Origin: Gnetum montanum
Taxonomy: Eukaryota > Streptophyta > Gnetopsida > Gnetales > Gnetaceae
Length of the DNA stretch: 64,000 bases
Assembly (NCBI GenBank): GCA_015680685.1
Contig: MNCI01002316.1
Coordinates: forward strand, 223,729 to 287,728
Direction of reading: 5' to 3'
A program made the translations under genes and the position numbers. The notes beneath the pieces are model-generated. The model searched no databases and was not told the origin of the DNA. It saw nothing but the letters and a program-made list of their open reading frames with translations. This document shows, piece after piece, positions 1 to 11,802 of this stretch (the stretch's first letter is position 1; the number at the start of each line of letters is the position of its first letter).

Positions 1-329
1 NNNNNNNNNNNNNNNNNNNNNNNNNNNNNNNNNNNNNNNNNNNNNNNNNNNNNNNNNNNNNNNNNNNNNNNNNNNNNNNNNNNNNNNNNNNNNNNNNNNN
101 NNNNNNNNNNNNNNNNNNNNNNNNNNNNNNNNNNNNNNNNNNNNNNNNNNNNNNNNNNNNNNNNNNNNNNNNNNNNNNNNNNNNNNNNNNNNNNNNNNNN
201 NNNNNNNNNNNNNNNNNNNNNNNNNNNNNNNNNNNNNNNNNNNNNNNNNNNNNNNNNNNNNNNNNNNNNNNNNNNNNNNNNNNNNNNNNNNNNNNNNNNN
301 NNNNNNNNNNNNNNNNNNNNNNNNNNNNN
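1..329. other. Assembly gap
   Basis: All N. The sequence resumes inside an LTR, so the gap probably hides the rest of a repeat. Confidence 0.99.
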
Positions 330-383
330 CGTGATATCGCATGGGCCGCGATATCGCGGCCCAGTGCAAGTCGCGTCTCATCA
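330..383 (-). mobile_element. LTR tip (U3 end) of an Athila-like element
   Basis: This short piece holds GATATCGC and GCGATATCGC words and finishes with CTCATCA, the same end seen on the minus-oriented solo LTR that finishes at 13887. On the minus strand it would be the first ~55 bases of an LTR beginning TGATGAGACGCG. The remainder lies in the N gap. It may belong to a solo LTR or a whole element; the flank cannot decide. Confidence 0.7.
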
Positions 384-770
384 AAGATGAAGGTTGAAGG
401 GAAATTATTACAAGTGCTACACTAAATATTTTCATAAAATCAATTTTACCAAGGCCAAGAAATAATTATTTTGACACTTTTCTGATCTAGACAAGACACA
501 AATAATTTTGTACTACTCAACTTATATTCTTATTAACTAGTAAGCAAAGAGATGGAAACTTACCTTGACTTACCTTGCTTACCAGTAAGGAGAGAAGATT
601 AATGGAGTTTGAGATGAGGTCCCCTATCATGANAGTAAGCAAGGTAAGTCAAGATAAGTTTCCATCTCTTTGCTTGCTAGTNTATGTTCTTTATGATAGA
701 ATCCTTGATCACTTATTGCATTATTTTCATTACTCCACTTCTCTTCATTCTCACTTATTGGCACCTACAT
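384..770. repeat. Inverted repeat bounded by single Ns (arms 537-582 and 635-680)
   Basis: The two ~46-base arms are inverted copies differing at about two positions, with a ~50-base spacer. Single Ns at 633 and 682 sit almost exactly on both edges of the right arm. Either this is a real hairpin-forming repeat or the right arm was placed by gap filling. The rest of the interval shows no gene. Confidence 0.75.
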
Positions 771-2242
771 AATTTCCTTACCAAAGCCTTTTTGACATGA
801 CCAAGTGTTAACCTTGTTTTGATCATCACAAGTATAGTTAAGAGTTTGCTTGAAACCACAATTTTTACAAGCAAATAAAGTATTATCCTCATGATCAAAA
901 TTATCAACCTGATTATGCTTGAGCTTGAATTTTCATGTGTAGCTTCCTCTAAATGCTTTTTAGGAGTATCCTCTTCTTGAACCTTGCTACATTCCTTATT
1001 AAAAGAGGTTAGCTATTGAATCTTAGCTTTTATGTCTGAGATCTCTTCTTTCACTTTAGCATGAATAGCATTCAACTTAGAAATTACAAATTTCTTTGCC
1101 TTCTTAATCAAATGATGTAAATGAGAAATTTATTTTTTAAATTCACTATAGCTTTTGTCACACTTACCATCTTGGTCAGCCACATGTGAGGAATTTTCAT
1201 TTGTAGGTGCCATGCATATGAGATGTGAATCTTTGGAAGAATTGCATGCTTCTTCCTCACTTTGCTTACCATGATCCCAACTTATATAGAAGTTGGTATT
1301 TTTCAATTTCTCATCATTAGATTTATTTTTTGGCTATACCTTACTATCACTAGGACATTCAAAGGCCATATGGCCTCTTCCACCACATTCTATAAAAGAG
1401 AAATCTAGGTTAGAATTCAAAAATTTTTTACCTCTTTCTTTAATTTTGAGTAGATTAGCTCTTTCATGAAATGTCCCCATGTTTCTTCTTGTCAACAATT
1501 GTTGTAGCTTCCTTGAGAGAAAGGCAATATCATCTTCGTTGCCCTCATTATGCTCATTGGACTCCTTCTCCTTGGACGTAGTCTTTAGAGCTATAGGTCT
1601 TTCTTGGATATCTCCTTCACTTATAAGATTCATTTCATAAGCAATGAGATCATTTTGAAGTTCTTCAAATTTTAATGTTGAAAAATTTCTAATTTCCTCC
1701 ATAACTGTGACCTTTGATCTGAACTATGGTTGTAGAGTTCTAATCATTTTGATGATGACATCGCTTTTAGGCAAATCTTTACCTATTCCTCTAATAGCTA
1801 TAGCAAGATCATTGGCTCTAGAGAAATAATCTTTTATTTTCTCACCTTCACTCATCTTGAGCTTCTTATATTCACTTTGTAAAACTAACAATTTCGATTG
1901 CTTAATAATAGAAGTTCCTTCATTAGTAGCTTCTAAAGTTTGCCAAATTTCTTTGGCCATTTTACATCCTACTACCCTATTAAACTCAAATTTATTTAAA
2001 GTGCAATATAAACAATTGTTTGCTTCTAAATCAAACATGAACTTATCTTTCTTCTCCTATGTCCATTTGTTGTGAGGCTTGATGATGTTAGTGGTACTAT
2101 CAATAGGCGGAATGTAGCCTTCAAGAATTGACTCCCACACTTTAAACTCCATGGATTCGAAGAACCCTTGCATTCTAGCTTTCTAATATGTGAAATCGAA
2201 TCTATCGAACATGGGTGGCTTTATGTAAGATGTGTCCTCCAT
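770..2242 (-). pseudogene. gag: Ty1/copia gag remnant (UBN2-type with zinc knuckle)
   Basis: The minus strand encodes a broken copia Gag, the capsid protein that packages element RNA. An ATG near 2242 opens with MEDTSYIKPPMFDRFDF, followed by QGFFESM, then a UBN2-like stretch with KEIWQTLE and YFSRANDL, which is the familiar order of plant copia Gag. Further on, ECGGRGHMAFEC matches the C-x2-C-x4-H-x4-C knuckle, but its first cysteine is lost. A charged tail and a second Cys cluster (CKNCGF) run to about 770. Several in-frame stops interrupt the reading, so no product is expected. The primer site just upstream ties it to the LTR at 2298. Protease, integrase and RT should lie towards lower coordinates but are absent. 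Confidence 0.85.
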
Positions 2243-2282
2243 TGTTCACTCTTGAAATTAATGATGACAGAGAAGAGTAATA

Positions 2283-2295
2283 GGCTCCAATACCA
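2283..2295 (-). other. Copia primer-binding site (initiator Met tRNA)
   Basis: On the minus strand this reads TGGTATTGGAGCC, matching the plant copia site TGGTATCAGAGC with small changes. It lies two bases inside the LTR that starts at 2298 and about 40 bases before the gag ATG. Confidence 0.75.
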
Positions 2296-2297
2296 CT

Positions 2298-3510
2298 TGT
2301 GGATCATTGAACTTAGAAGGGAGGGGGGGATGAATAAGTTTCCCAAATTTAAATTTTTTGAATAAAGCACACACACCAAATTTAATATGGTTCTCAAACT
2401 TGGGTAGTTCACACTTGAAGGGTAGATCATAAGCACACCTTCAGACTTGGTTGCTCTCAAATGTGGTTTGAAGGGTACCACACCTTGTATAATCTCTAAG
2501 CCCTACTCCAGAGTGTTGTGATGCTTCACCAACCACTCAACCTCGCAAGGTCACATCAAGCTTAGAATGTGGTTTCCAAGCTTCCACAACCTTTACAATC
2601 TTGAGCTCCACTCTAGAGTGTTATGCCATAACACCAACCACTCAATCCTACAAGATCCCTAATAACATCAAGCAAGATGCCTTTCCACAAGAAGCACATC
2701 AACCTCATAGGATCCAAAGGATAACAACAATTACAAGGGATGAATGCAACTTGGTTTGTTTATTCTTCCACTTTGAGGTACAATACACTTTACAATGGAA
2801 AAATGATAATACAATGAGGAGTAACAATGAATACAATGACTGACAAATGATTATACACTAATTGTACAAGAGCTTGCACATTTCCCAATGAGAGTGATGT
2901 CCTCTTATAGTCACCCATTTTCAAATCCATCTTGGAACTTGTACAACAGCTAGCTAATGGTCACGGAAGACATCTTCTTCATGCCTAAGATGTCTTTCTT
3001 TATTTGGTCTTCATTCTAGGAAAATGTCTTTGTCTAGTGAAAGACGTCTTTCTAAAATCTCCATTTTGGGAAGGCATCTTTGTCTGGAAAAAGACATCTT
3101 TCTAAAACTAGCCTACATTCTATGAAAATGTTTTTTTCTAGTGAAGACGTCTTTGCCTAATGAAATACATCTATTGTTTCTTGAAGATTTCTTTGTCTAT
3201 GCATCCTTCAATTCTACTCAAGATGTCTACTATTTCTTACAGATGTCTTTCTTCACCTTCCTTTGCATGATGAATTCTTCATTCCTTGTTCATAACCTTG
3301 CACTTTCACATGCTCCAATGATGACAAATTTGCTTGTGAGTTATTTGGTCCTTGTCCACATTCTTGAATTCTTGCATGTTCACTTGAGACCTTGTGGATG
3401 ACCTTCTCCTTTGAGTTCTAAACTAGTTCGTTCCTTGTCATCAATATAGGTGTTATCTCATCTTAGTTTCCTAAGTATGTTGTCCTACAACCACAACAAC
3501 CATACAAACA
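2298..3510 (-). mobile_element. Ty1/copia LTR (5' LTR of the gag at 770-2242)
   Basis: The LTR begins TGTGGATCATTGAAC next to the primer site. It includes the G-rich run and GATGAATAAGTT sequence common near such LTR ends. A minus-strand TATA box (GACTATAAGAGG) lies near 2910-2925. Above it, at about 2960-3260, AAGACATCTTT, AAGATGTCTTT and AAGACGTCTTT words recur many times. The outer boundary is uncertain and was placed near an ACA-ending stretch at about 3510. Confidence 0.65.
2960..3260 (-). promoter_or_regulatory. Cluster of AAGACGTCTT-type palindromic words upstream of a TATA box
   Basis: At least eight imperfect copies of AAGAYGTCTT occur here in both readings, as expected for a self-complementary word. 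The central GACGTC is the core of plant bZIP (TGA/CREB-type) sites. The cluster sits upstream of the minus-strand TATA box in the copia LTR. Enhancer function is inferred, not shown. Confidence 0.55.
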
Positions 3511-3559
3511 TACACACAACCTTTGTCTCCATTTTACTTAACATTTTAACATACCAAAA

Positions 3560-4600
3560 TGTCTATAGTATATGAGTCATTGGTTGCTGATCTTTCATCA
3601 CAATATGTGTTCATTCAACTTCTAAGTTACCTACCTCATAATCAAAGTTTCATTTTGCAGTTAAACTATGTGATGAAAAACATGATATTCAAGTCCTTCA
3701 TGCTACGTATTATTCCCTTTTTTTATACTTGTTGAGTTAGGCAATGCTTCAATGGTGCAATATGCTGTAGATATAGGATCTTTTATACATAAGCATGCAA
3801 TGTTGAACATGTGTAAGTGGGCTCCATATTTTGATGTCCCATCTGAAGAATATGCTAAAGTTACATGTTTTGTCAAGTTATATAATCTTCCATTGATTCT
3901 TCAGAAACCTAAGCAGAAAATTATTATTATTTTCAATCCCATTAAGCATATGGAATCAATTTCTAGAAATTTTAGTTTTTGTAGACATTTTTTTGTTGAA
4001 ATCAACCTTCTCAATTGTAAAAAGGAATTGATATTACAAGAGAGAGGAAAGACTTATATTCAGCTAATTACATATTATAATCTTTCTAATTCTTACAGCT
4101 TCTACTATTATGAATGACATTTATATAATGCTTATCTTTTTTTGATAAAAAATATGATTATGAAGAAAAAATGTGTTGAAGTTGAAGATGGAAAAAAAAA
4201 AATACAATTTGAAGGTATGAAAAATCAAGTTAATATCAATGATAAGAATGATCGAATAGCAATAAAGAATCTAGAGAAGACAAAAGCTCATGTGTACATT
4301 TTTACTACTACTTGAGAAAGTATTAAGAAACCTTGATAGATAGCTTGTAAGAAAAATATTTCTTTATTTGACAATAATACGATTAACTGAAAGGTTAAAA
4401 CTAGTATCAATAAGAAGGTTACAGTTCATTGTAAAGATTTTCAATAAAAGATTAATGACAAGTGATGAGATGAAGATCTTCCATAAGTGCTACCACTTTC
4501 TTATTTTGATACAAATACTGTTATTAAGCTACGTCTCTTTATCTTGAATTATTTTGCTATTTTAAAGCATGGATATTGAAAAGTGATGTAAATTTTGTTA
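3560..4600 (+). pseudogene. LINE ORF1-like fragment
   Basis: An open stretch at 3752-4117 includes WAPYFDVPSEEYAK followed by VKLYNLPL. This resembles the DUF4283-type nucleic-acid-binding region of plant L1 ORF1, where a variant of WVRLYNLPLEFW is typical. The frame then breaks up. Homology of the downstream block 4840-5335 to the 3' end of the minus-strand LINE at 41.6-44.1 kb supports a LINE that has lost its endonuclease and RT. An alternative is two unrelated LINE pieces. Confidence 0.5.
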
Positions 4601-4722
4601 TATCTAGGATCTTCCTCCTACTAACAATTAATTTTCTTCATTAATTTCCTTTTTCAAAGTATCAATTGTAAGGTTGTAAACTTGAGTAGATAGTTCTAAA
4701 ATCAGATAGCTTTTTCTTTTCA

Positions 4723-4740
4723 TATATATATATATATATT
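4723..4740. repeat. (TA)n microsatellite
   Basis: About nine TA units between the two LINE fragments. Confidence 0.85.
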
Positions 4741-4839
4741 GATGATTTCTACTCAGTGTTAATCTTGTGATGTACTCTAAATTTTCTTTTTTCATTATCA
4801 ATATTTTTTTGGGATCCAACATTCATCTTAAACATATGA

Positions 4840-5335
4840 GAATTGCACTTGTTTTTTTCTCTTTTTTTAAGTGTCTTGTTGCATAGCATGCTTGGAAATG
4901 AGCATCTAGAATTTGTAAAAACTTTACACTAAGCATCAATGAAATCATTCTTGATGATCAACTTGCTTTATCTACTTCCTTTATCTACTTCCTTTCTTTG
5001 TATTTAAAAGTATGGAACCTTTGGTGTTAGTTATTCTCTAGCAATAAGAGCGTAATTATGACCTCTCTTTAGTAGTTAGATATTATATTCTAAAAGATAT
5101 TTTTTTTAGATACAGCTTCAAGCAAAAAAGCTTCTAGTGAAAGTTGAATAATTAAGTTATTTTTTATAGTATTAATTTATTTTTATTTTGAAGGCTAAAG
5201 GTTGGGAAGCTTTCAACTTTTGTTGCTATCTGTACTTTATTTTTGATCAAATTATTCTTTGTCTTTAGAAAGAGCTTTCATATTCTCTTTATAAGAAATC
5301 CTTTAGTGAGAAGTGGAAACCCATATGGGTTTGGA
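4840..5335 (+). mobile_element. LINE 3' region (end of ORF2 and 3' UTR)
   Basis: This block aligns by eye with the reverse complement of about 41.8-42.4 kb. Shared phrases include GCATGCTTGGAAATG, AGCATCAATGA, TGCTTTATCTACTTC, GACCTCTCTT and CTTCAAGCAAAAAA. The tail has the AGAAA-CCTTTAGT-AGAAG string also found near 41.87 kb and 14.22 kb. It ends where the copia-type LTR begins. Confidence 0.7.
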
Positions 5336-5915
5336 TTCATTAAATAGGACAAACATAGAAGTTGGACAAATGGTGTGTTTAGTACAATTGTATAAAACAC
5401 AGCTGTAAGCAACAATAAATGAATAAAGTGAATAGTGATTGCAAAAGTTATGATAAGTATTAAAGAACTCATGCTAAGCATAAAGGTGAAAACATAATAA
5501 TAAACCCATTACAATGATATAAAATCATGTATAATAATTGCAATAGTGACATCATCAAACTGATAATAATATAAAATGAACAAAGAGACAAGAAATATAG
5601 AGATAAAGATCCCAAAGAGTACAAATATACCATGCAAAACACAATAGAGTAAGATAATTGCCAACTAGATATGTAACAATTATAGTCAATATAGATATAT
5701 ATGAAAAATGTAAGACTCTACCTACATCAACAAACTAAATACACTACCCCTTTTAACATACAAACATCAAGAATCATGTCTTATTATAATAGTTTCATCT
5801 CTTACCAACCAATTAATAATAAACATGATTAGTTATTTCATGTAAACCATTACAATTATACATCTTAGTATAGATTATGCATGTTGAGGTTGATAATAAC
5901 ACATATTTCTTAACA
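5336..5915 (-). mobile_element. 3' LTR of the copia-type element
   Basis: Degenerate match to 9990-10470 and 11105-11164, ending TTCTTAACA. It lacks the SINE found in the upper LTR, so that SINE arrived after the element inserted. The outer tip (expected TGTTAGGAATT) is missing. Confidence 0.65.
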
Positions 5916-6819
5916 CTTATCATCAAATTCAATGTGGTAAGAACTTGGTAACAATACTTTAACTTCATTTTCCCTTATAACTTTTTTGTCAATTTAAAAA
6001 ACTTACATCCAAGTATATATGTAGAGAATAGACTTTAGGAAAGATTTAAATATTTGAACTTGCTTTCCCTTAACATAGGACTTGTACTTACAAAAATGAA
6101 TTGTTTCATATCATAGTTATGAGGAAGCCATAACAATTCCATCATAAGGATTCATTATTAAATTTCCATTTCATTTTTGGTAACAATAACTTAGAATTGA
6201 ATCTTTGTTTTAACTGTCAAAGTTATTAATAATTACTTGAATAAAATACCAATGATTCTAGTGATTTATATATTCCTCTTTCTTGGTTATATTTCCATGG
6301 TTTAAAAAATTGCTCAAAATGGAGAAATAATGGACTTCATAAGAGAAAATTTATTGGGGATAGTTTCTCTGAAGCTATTAATAAATCAAGAAATAATAAA
6401 TACAACTTATTTAAGGTAATGAACAAAATGAGGCCATGGAATTTCATCAATCGTCATATAAAAAAACTTGCTTGTAACTATAATAAATTTAATTAGCAAG
6501 CTTAAAATCTCATACATTATCAAATTCATGGAATTCAAGATTGTCATTGATGTTAACTATATTTATGATTTCAAAGGATGAAAGCTCAGACATCTAATGT
6601 ATTACAATTATGGTGGTTTGGGAAAATAAGGAAGTGACAATAGGGAAAGAGAAAGAAGGAACCATGGATTTTAGTTTAATTATGGTTACCCACTAAAGTA
6701 CATCTATGTACATGGTCAATGGAGAATTTCAAATGACTAATGTTTTGGAGACTAACATCTAGAAGCTCTACCATATAATTAGAAATTTATGAAGTACCAA
6801 GTAACATATATACCTACCA

Positions 6820-6905
6820 AAGTTTTCAAAAAAAAAAAATTTCCGAATCTACAAAGTTTTCAAAAATAAAATAAAATTTCCGAATCTATAAAGTTTTCAA
6901 ATTTT
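6820..6905. repeat. Tandem pair around TTTCCGAATCTA
   Basis: AGTTTTCAAAAA, TTTCCGAATCTA and ACAAAGTTTTCAAA are repeated with a spacing of about 35-45 bases. Small replication-slippage repeat. Confidence 0.7.
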
Positions 6906-7838
6906 AGTTTCAAGATTGCAAGATTATGTGTATCTTACCTCCAACAACTACTCCTTCAACAATTTTTTTTGGGTATATAAAGCTCTTTTACCTACTCCTC
7001 CAACAACTATATCCACACTACATCAACTATCATGGGTGTAATGTCCTTAACATTTTAAGTAGTAATAGTTCCTTCCTAGCTTGTTTCCCCTTCTCCAAAA
7101 ATTTTATACCTCTTTTTTTATATCCCCAAATTGCTCCTTAATGGAGATATCTTATGATTCTTGGAGTTCAATATCTTTTAAATTTTGTTTCAACTCATCC
7201 ATTCATGTCAAAGTGTCACGGTGGGTGGTCTAGACTTTAGTAAGGTTCCCCTCTACCTTCACACCAATGATATAACATGGACTAACATAATAATATGAAC
7301 AAGTCAAAGAGAGAAGTACATTATTATTAGGAGAGACAATGATTGATTGTTAAGCAAATTATTGTAAATTTTTGACAAACTTCTCCATGACCTTTAACTC
7401 AAAATGCTCATCATTGAACTCAGTCAAGCTCTTCTAGGCATAAACATTATAAATATATTATTTTGGAATATCTTTCTTCATGATTGAATTAAAGAACTTA
7501 ACTACGGCTTCATAGTCCATGAACTTATTCTCTAGAGCACAATGGTGCATGACTAGATGCATGGTGCTACTCTTGAATGAAATATTTTTGGAATTTGATC
7601 ATGTATTCTTATGAATTATCATAATTCTCTTTGCTTTCGTTTCTATTTCACTTACGTTCTAGTCCCTTAAACCAACAACCTTGGCGATGTAGAACTTATA
7701 AATGGTTTGAGTATCCCTTGTCCTTCTAAGGATCTTAACCATATCATGCTTGATCAACCCTAAAATTGTTCAATTTTTAACATTGTAGAGTAGCATTTTT
7801 ATTTTTTTAGTACTTTTGTATACTAAAGATAATTGATT

Positions 7839-8170
7839 TCAATAGTATATATTGATGAGAACTAATTTTTCTTTATAGCTTTTGTGCTGTAGGGAATTGT
7901 GGGCGCAATGAGGATTGATGACAATTATATCGATTCCTATAGTGGAGGCGATATAGATTGATGCCTTAAATTTCGGCAAGAAAAGACTTGAGAAGAACTT
8001 AGGATATCGATTTATATAGAAGTAGGTGACTGGCATCGACGATCGTGATAATAGGATCAACAATCCACTTTTATTGAGATTTCATTAGTTGATATCAAAA
8101 TCCTCTATATCAATTAATTATCCAAAGATTATTTTTGTACATCACTCCCCAATATAAATAAGAATCTCAA
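7839..8170 (+). promoter_or_regulatory. Possible LTR start: ATATCGAT-type words followed by a TATA box
   Basis: TGATGAGAAC opens the stretch. TATATCGATTCC, GCGATATAGA, GGATATCGAT and GCATCGACGATCG follow within ~200 bases, and then CAATATAAATAAG at about 8150. The layout is the same as the U3-TATA architecture of the other LTRs here, but I cannot find its partner LTR or an end. Low-confidence assignment by architecture only. Confidence 0.35.
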
Positions 8171-9926
8171 AATGTAAGGATGGGGGATAGATACTTGAGA
8201 GAAACCATACCAAATTGGATTTTATGTACTTAATTATTAAGAAGAGTGTTGAGGCTTTGTGTTAATTAACAACCAACAATGTTTTAAGGTTTTGAAGTTG
8301 TTGCATTGTGGAGACAACAAAGTAGGGTCAAGAATTAGGTGACATCTCCTTTGTAAACTATATGATTATGATAAATTAATATAATTTCAATTTGGTTTAA
8401 TCAGCTTATTGCATCTTTGAACTTAAGGTTAGAGGTTAAGGTGAAGTATTGTTGATTTTACTTATGGGTGACAACCATAAGTGTGATGTTTTTAATTGAA
8501 TCCAAATCTAATTGTTTTATGTCTTGATGATCTTTTTGACTTTGGACCATTCCTCCACAGATACGACTTGTGGGTCAATCATAAATGAGGTGACTTTTCT
8601 ATGACAAAGATAATTGTTAAAGTAATCCAACACCAAATTTTGCATGGCTCATCAATGCTCCAAATGAGACATTAAAAATATGTACAATGAAAGAAAATAA
8701 AAATAAGAAAAATGCAACTTATTGAAAAAGTAACATGATCTACAAATTTATCTCGATGCTCTCTAGTTTGGATCAATCTTTCTATCTCATATAATGACAT
8801 AGATGGAGATTACTTCACTTGTATTATTCTACAGTAGAGATTACTTCATTCATATTGTGCTACACTTCTAGTAAAAAGGAAATAGGGAACCTCCCATAAG
8901 ATGTCTTGCTAACTTTACTGAAATTGACAATGACTTTAAATATATACAACATGTTAGTGTAGTTAATACTAGTTGCATCACAGTAACTATCACCTACCAT
9001 GATTTTGAAGCAAAACCTCAAAGACTTGAGTGACAACTTAAAAAATCTATAGTGCCCATCATGCAAATACAAAAATCAGCCATCACAATAAGATTTTAGT
9101 GTCAACATAACTACATTGTAATCAACTTTGGATGGTTGAAACATAACAAATGGAAGCAATCTTGATGTGACAAACTCCCTAGGAAGCTCCTTAGTTGGGG
9201 CCTATACATTAGTAAAATTGTAATTATAAATCAAAATAATAAGTTTTTGTGCAAATTAGTGCTTAACCTTCTTTTCACTGAGCTCTATTTCCAAGGACGA
9301 CAACAATTCTCTAATTGTGAGATAATGCATTGTTAGCTAATTATCAAGTGAACCCACACTAGAAGAAGAACCTTTTGAATGTTGAAGTTTCAAGGAAGAA
9401 CTCTCGATAGTAGGAATAATAGTATCCTTGCATTTTAGCATCATTTAACCATCAACATGAAATATGACACATTGAAATTGATGCATCTCTTAATAAAACC
9501 AAAAATGATAATTTACAAAAATAACATGCAATGCATGCTTTACATAACTTACTTGATTTGGTCAAAAACTAAACAAGCTACAAACTAAGAACTTAATAAA
9601 ATCCAAGAACCATGCAACAAATAGTTGTGATGATCACATGAAGGATAGCTTAGTAAAACCTAAGAATCATACAAAAAATACCCATGATGATCACATGAAG
9701 GGCAAAAACACCAAGCTCAAAAGAAATTTAAAAGCAACAAGAGTGAATTAAGCTCAGTTACCAAAAGTTTTGAACTACACTAAATTATGTTCTTATATGC
9801 AAGATGTTCATGATATTAGTAAACTTTTGAATGAACATGATGCAATAAATGCAACCAACTATCAAAAACCATCATCATTCACACTTCACGATTCTAGAGT
9901 AAACTGAACATGTTTAACAAACCAAC

Positions 9927-10932
9927 ATGGCTTGATACCATGTTAGGAATTAAGATCCACATAATGTGAGAAACTAAGTTCATCAAATAGAACAAACATA
10001 AATTAAGAAACTATACAAACTATGTGCTTAGTAAAACTATATAAATCATGATTATAAACAATAATAAATGAATAGATTGAATAGTGATTACAAAACTTGT
10101 GATAAGTATTCAATAAATTATTGAGCATAAAGGTGAATACACAAGAACAAATTCATCCAATGATATAAAATTGGGTAAAATAATGGTGACACTTACATCA
10201 TCAAATTGATAATAATAAAAAATGAACAAAAAGATAGGAAACATAGAGATGGAGATCTTCAAAAGTACAAACATACCATGTAAGACATAATAAAATGGAA
10301 CAATTGCCAACTAGATATGCAATAATTATAGTCCATATTGATATATTTGAAAAATGTAAGACTTTGCATACATCAACAAATTAAATGTAAGAGCCCTTTT
10401 AGCATACAAACATCAAGGGTCATGTCTTATCATAATAGTCACACCACCTACTAACCAATTATTGAAATTAAAAATTTTACCTATGTCCATTGNATGGCTT
10501 GATACCATGTTAGGAATTAAGATCCACATAATGTGAGAAACTAAGTTCATCAAATAGAACAAACATAAATTAAGAAACTATACAAACTATGTGCTTAGTA
10601 AAACTATATAAATCATGATTATAAACAATAATAAATGAATAGATTGAATAGTGATTACAAAACTTGTGATAAGTATTCAATAAATTATTGAGCATAAAGG
10701 TGAATACACAAGAACAAATTCATCCAATGATATAAAATTGGGTAAAATAATGGTGACACTTACATCATCAAATTGATAATAATAAAAAATGAACAAAAAG
10801 ATAGGAAACATAGAGATGGAGATCTTCAAAAGTACAAACATACCATGTAAGACATAATAAAATAGAAATTAATAATAGTCACACCGCCTACTAACCAATT
10901 ATTGAAATTAAAAATTTTACCTATGTCCATTG
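9927..10932. repeat. Tandem duplication joined by a single N
   Basis: Copy 1 (9927-10492) and copy 2 (10494-10932) begin with the same ATGGCTTGATACCATG and end with the same TGTCCATTG. They are almost identical except for a ~127-base deletion in copy 2 near 10870. A lone N at 10493 is the joint. Two haplotypes, or two ends of a gap, stitched together would give this picture. Confidence 0.85.
9929..9940 (-). other. Primer-binding site (initiator Met tRNA)
   Basis: Minus-strand TGGTATCAAGCC directly abuts the LTR tip TGTTAGGAATT (reverse end CCTAACA). A second copy at about 10496-10507 is part of the N-joined duplication. Confidence 0.75.
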
Positions 10933-11164
10933 AGATATCATGGATCTATTAGGCTAGTTTCAAAATTCATTTATAGAATTTTTTTTCTCTTGATAGCTCA
11001 ATGCTGCCTAGTAGAATTGAACTTGTGACTTGGGGTTACCAAGCTAAGGTCCTTTCCAGTAGGTTAACACCTTATTATTTAGGTCTTCTATATAAGCTAT
11101 TATTATTATACATCTTAGTATAGATGACACACATTAAGGTTGATAATAACACTATTTCTTAACA
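9941..11164 (-). mobile_element. 5' LTR of the copia-type element
   Basis: TGTTAGGAATT...TTTCTTAACA gives TG...CA ends with TGTTA/TAACA inverted tips. The length is inflated by the duplication at 9927-10932 and by a SINE at 10971-11072. Confidence 0.65.
10971..11072 (-). mobile_element. tRNA-derived SINE (antisense, truncated tail)
   Basis: Read on the minus strand: GGTGTTAACCTACTGG (box A-like), AGTTCAATTCTACTAGG (box B-like), then GCAGCATTGAG. It matches the SINE copies at 11545, 12869 and 14501. It lies inside the 5' copia-type LTR and is absent from the 3' LTR. Confidence 0.75.
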
Positions 11165-11544
11165 CTTGGTTAATATTAGATTATGACCTATATGTTATTA
11201 AATATAAAGTGAAACACTCTCTTTCACAACACATTATATTAATTAAAAATTAGGCTTCTAACAAACCAAATGTTGAGTGATATTAATTCTTTAAAGTCTT
11301 TTGAAAAAATCTTTATAATATTTGAGTATATCTTCACGACATCATCTTTAATTCAAAGTAACTAACTTGTCTAAAAATAGCTAAGTGTATCTGTTTTTTC
11401 CTATCAGTGCCTATAAAGATAAAATAACTATTGATACATTGAAGGTCACTTTATCAATTTAAACTATGATTAAGGTGAGACACACTTAAAACACCTTTAT
11501 ATTTTATATAAGTATTATGAAAATATCTTGTTGGCTAACAATTA
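11165..11544. other. No feature seen
   Basis: AT-rich sequence with no ORF, motif or repeat match I can support. Confidence 0.5.
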
Positions 11545-11693
11545 GGTATTAGCCTAGCGGTAAGACTCTTGATTTGAAAGCTTTAAGTCATGGATTTGAT
11601 TCTAATGGGCAAGGCTAAGTTATAAAGTTCTATTTAGAATATATATCTTGGGGTATAGCTATATTACAATTATTTCAAGATTCCAATACCTCC
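11545..11693 (+). mobile_element. tRNA-derived SINE
   Basis: AGGTATTAGCCTAGCGGTAA is a good pol III box A. GTCATGGATTTGATTCTAA is box B. The body (AAGTTATAAAGTTCTA, ATCTTGGGGTATAGC) and the terminal CCAATACCTCC follow. About 150 bp, near full length. Confidence 0.8.
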
Positions 11694-11700
11694 TTAAAAA

Positions 11701-11802
11701 AAGTTTTAACATAGTGCTAGAACTCTTGACTTAAAAGCTTCAAGTCATGGGTTTGATTTTAGTCAACAAAATTGAATTATAAAGTTCTAATTAGACTACT
11801 AA
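11701..11802 (+). mobile_element. SINE, first half, split by a solo LTR
   Basis: Box A is decayed (ACATAGTGCTAGAACTC), while TCATGGGTTTGATTT is a clear box B. The body runs to TTCTAATTAGACTACT and stops at the LTR tip. The remaining half lies at 12663-12722. Confidence 0.75.

Larger units (their letters stand above)
5916..9928 (-). other. Internal region with no recognisable coding
   Basis: Only short broken ORFs are present. The longest runs on the minus strand near 8860-9420 (stretches such as LPREFVTSRLLPF and DGHYRFFKLSLKSLRF) look as if they were once coding but match no family I know. A ~45-base tandem pair occurs at 6820-6900. A possible nested promoter-like module lies at 7839-8170. 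Confidence 0.5.
5336..11164 (-). mobile_element. Copia-type LTR element without recognisable pol (possibly non-autonomous)
   Basis: Two related LTR blocks (5336-5915 and 9941-11164) share long stretches, for example ACATCTTAGTATAGAT, TGATAATAACAC and CAACTAGATATG. Both have the CTTAACA end. An initiator-Met primer site at 9929-9940 fixes the minus orientation. About 4 kb lies between, where I find no RT, integrase or RNase H motif. The lower LTR lacks its outer tip at the LINE junction. It may be a large-retrotransposon-derivative type or a heavily deleted autonomous element. Confidence 0.6.

Noticed and set aside
2741-3300. CRISPR-like array of AAGACGTCTT words
   Set aside because: Irregular spacing, no fixed-length spacers, and plant nuclear context. 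They are U3 words in an LTR.
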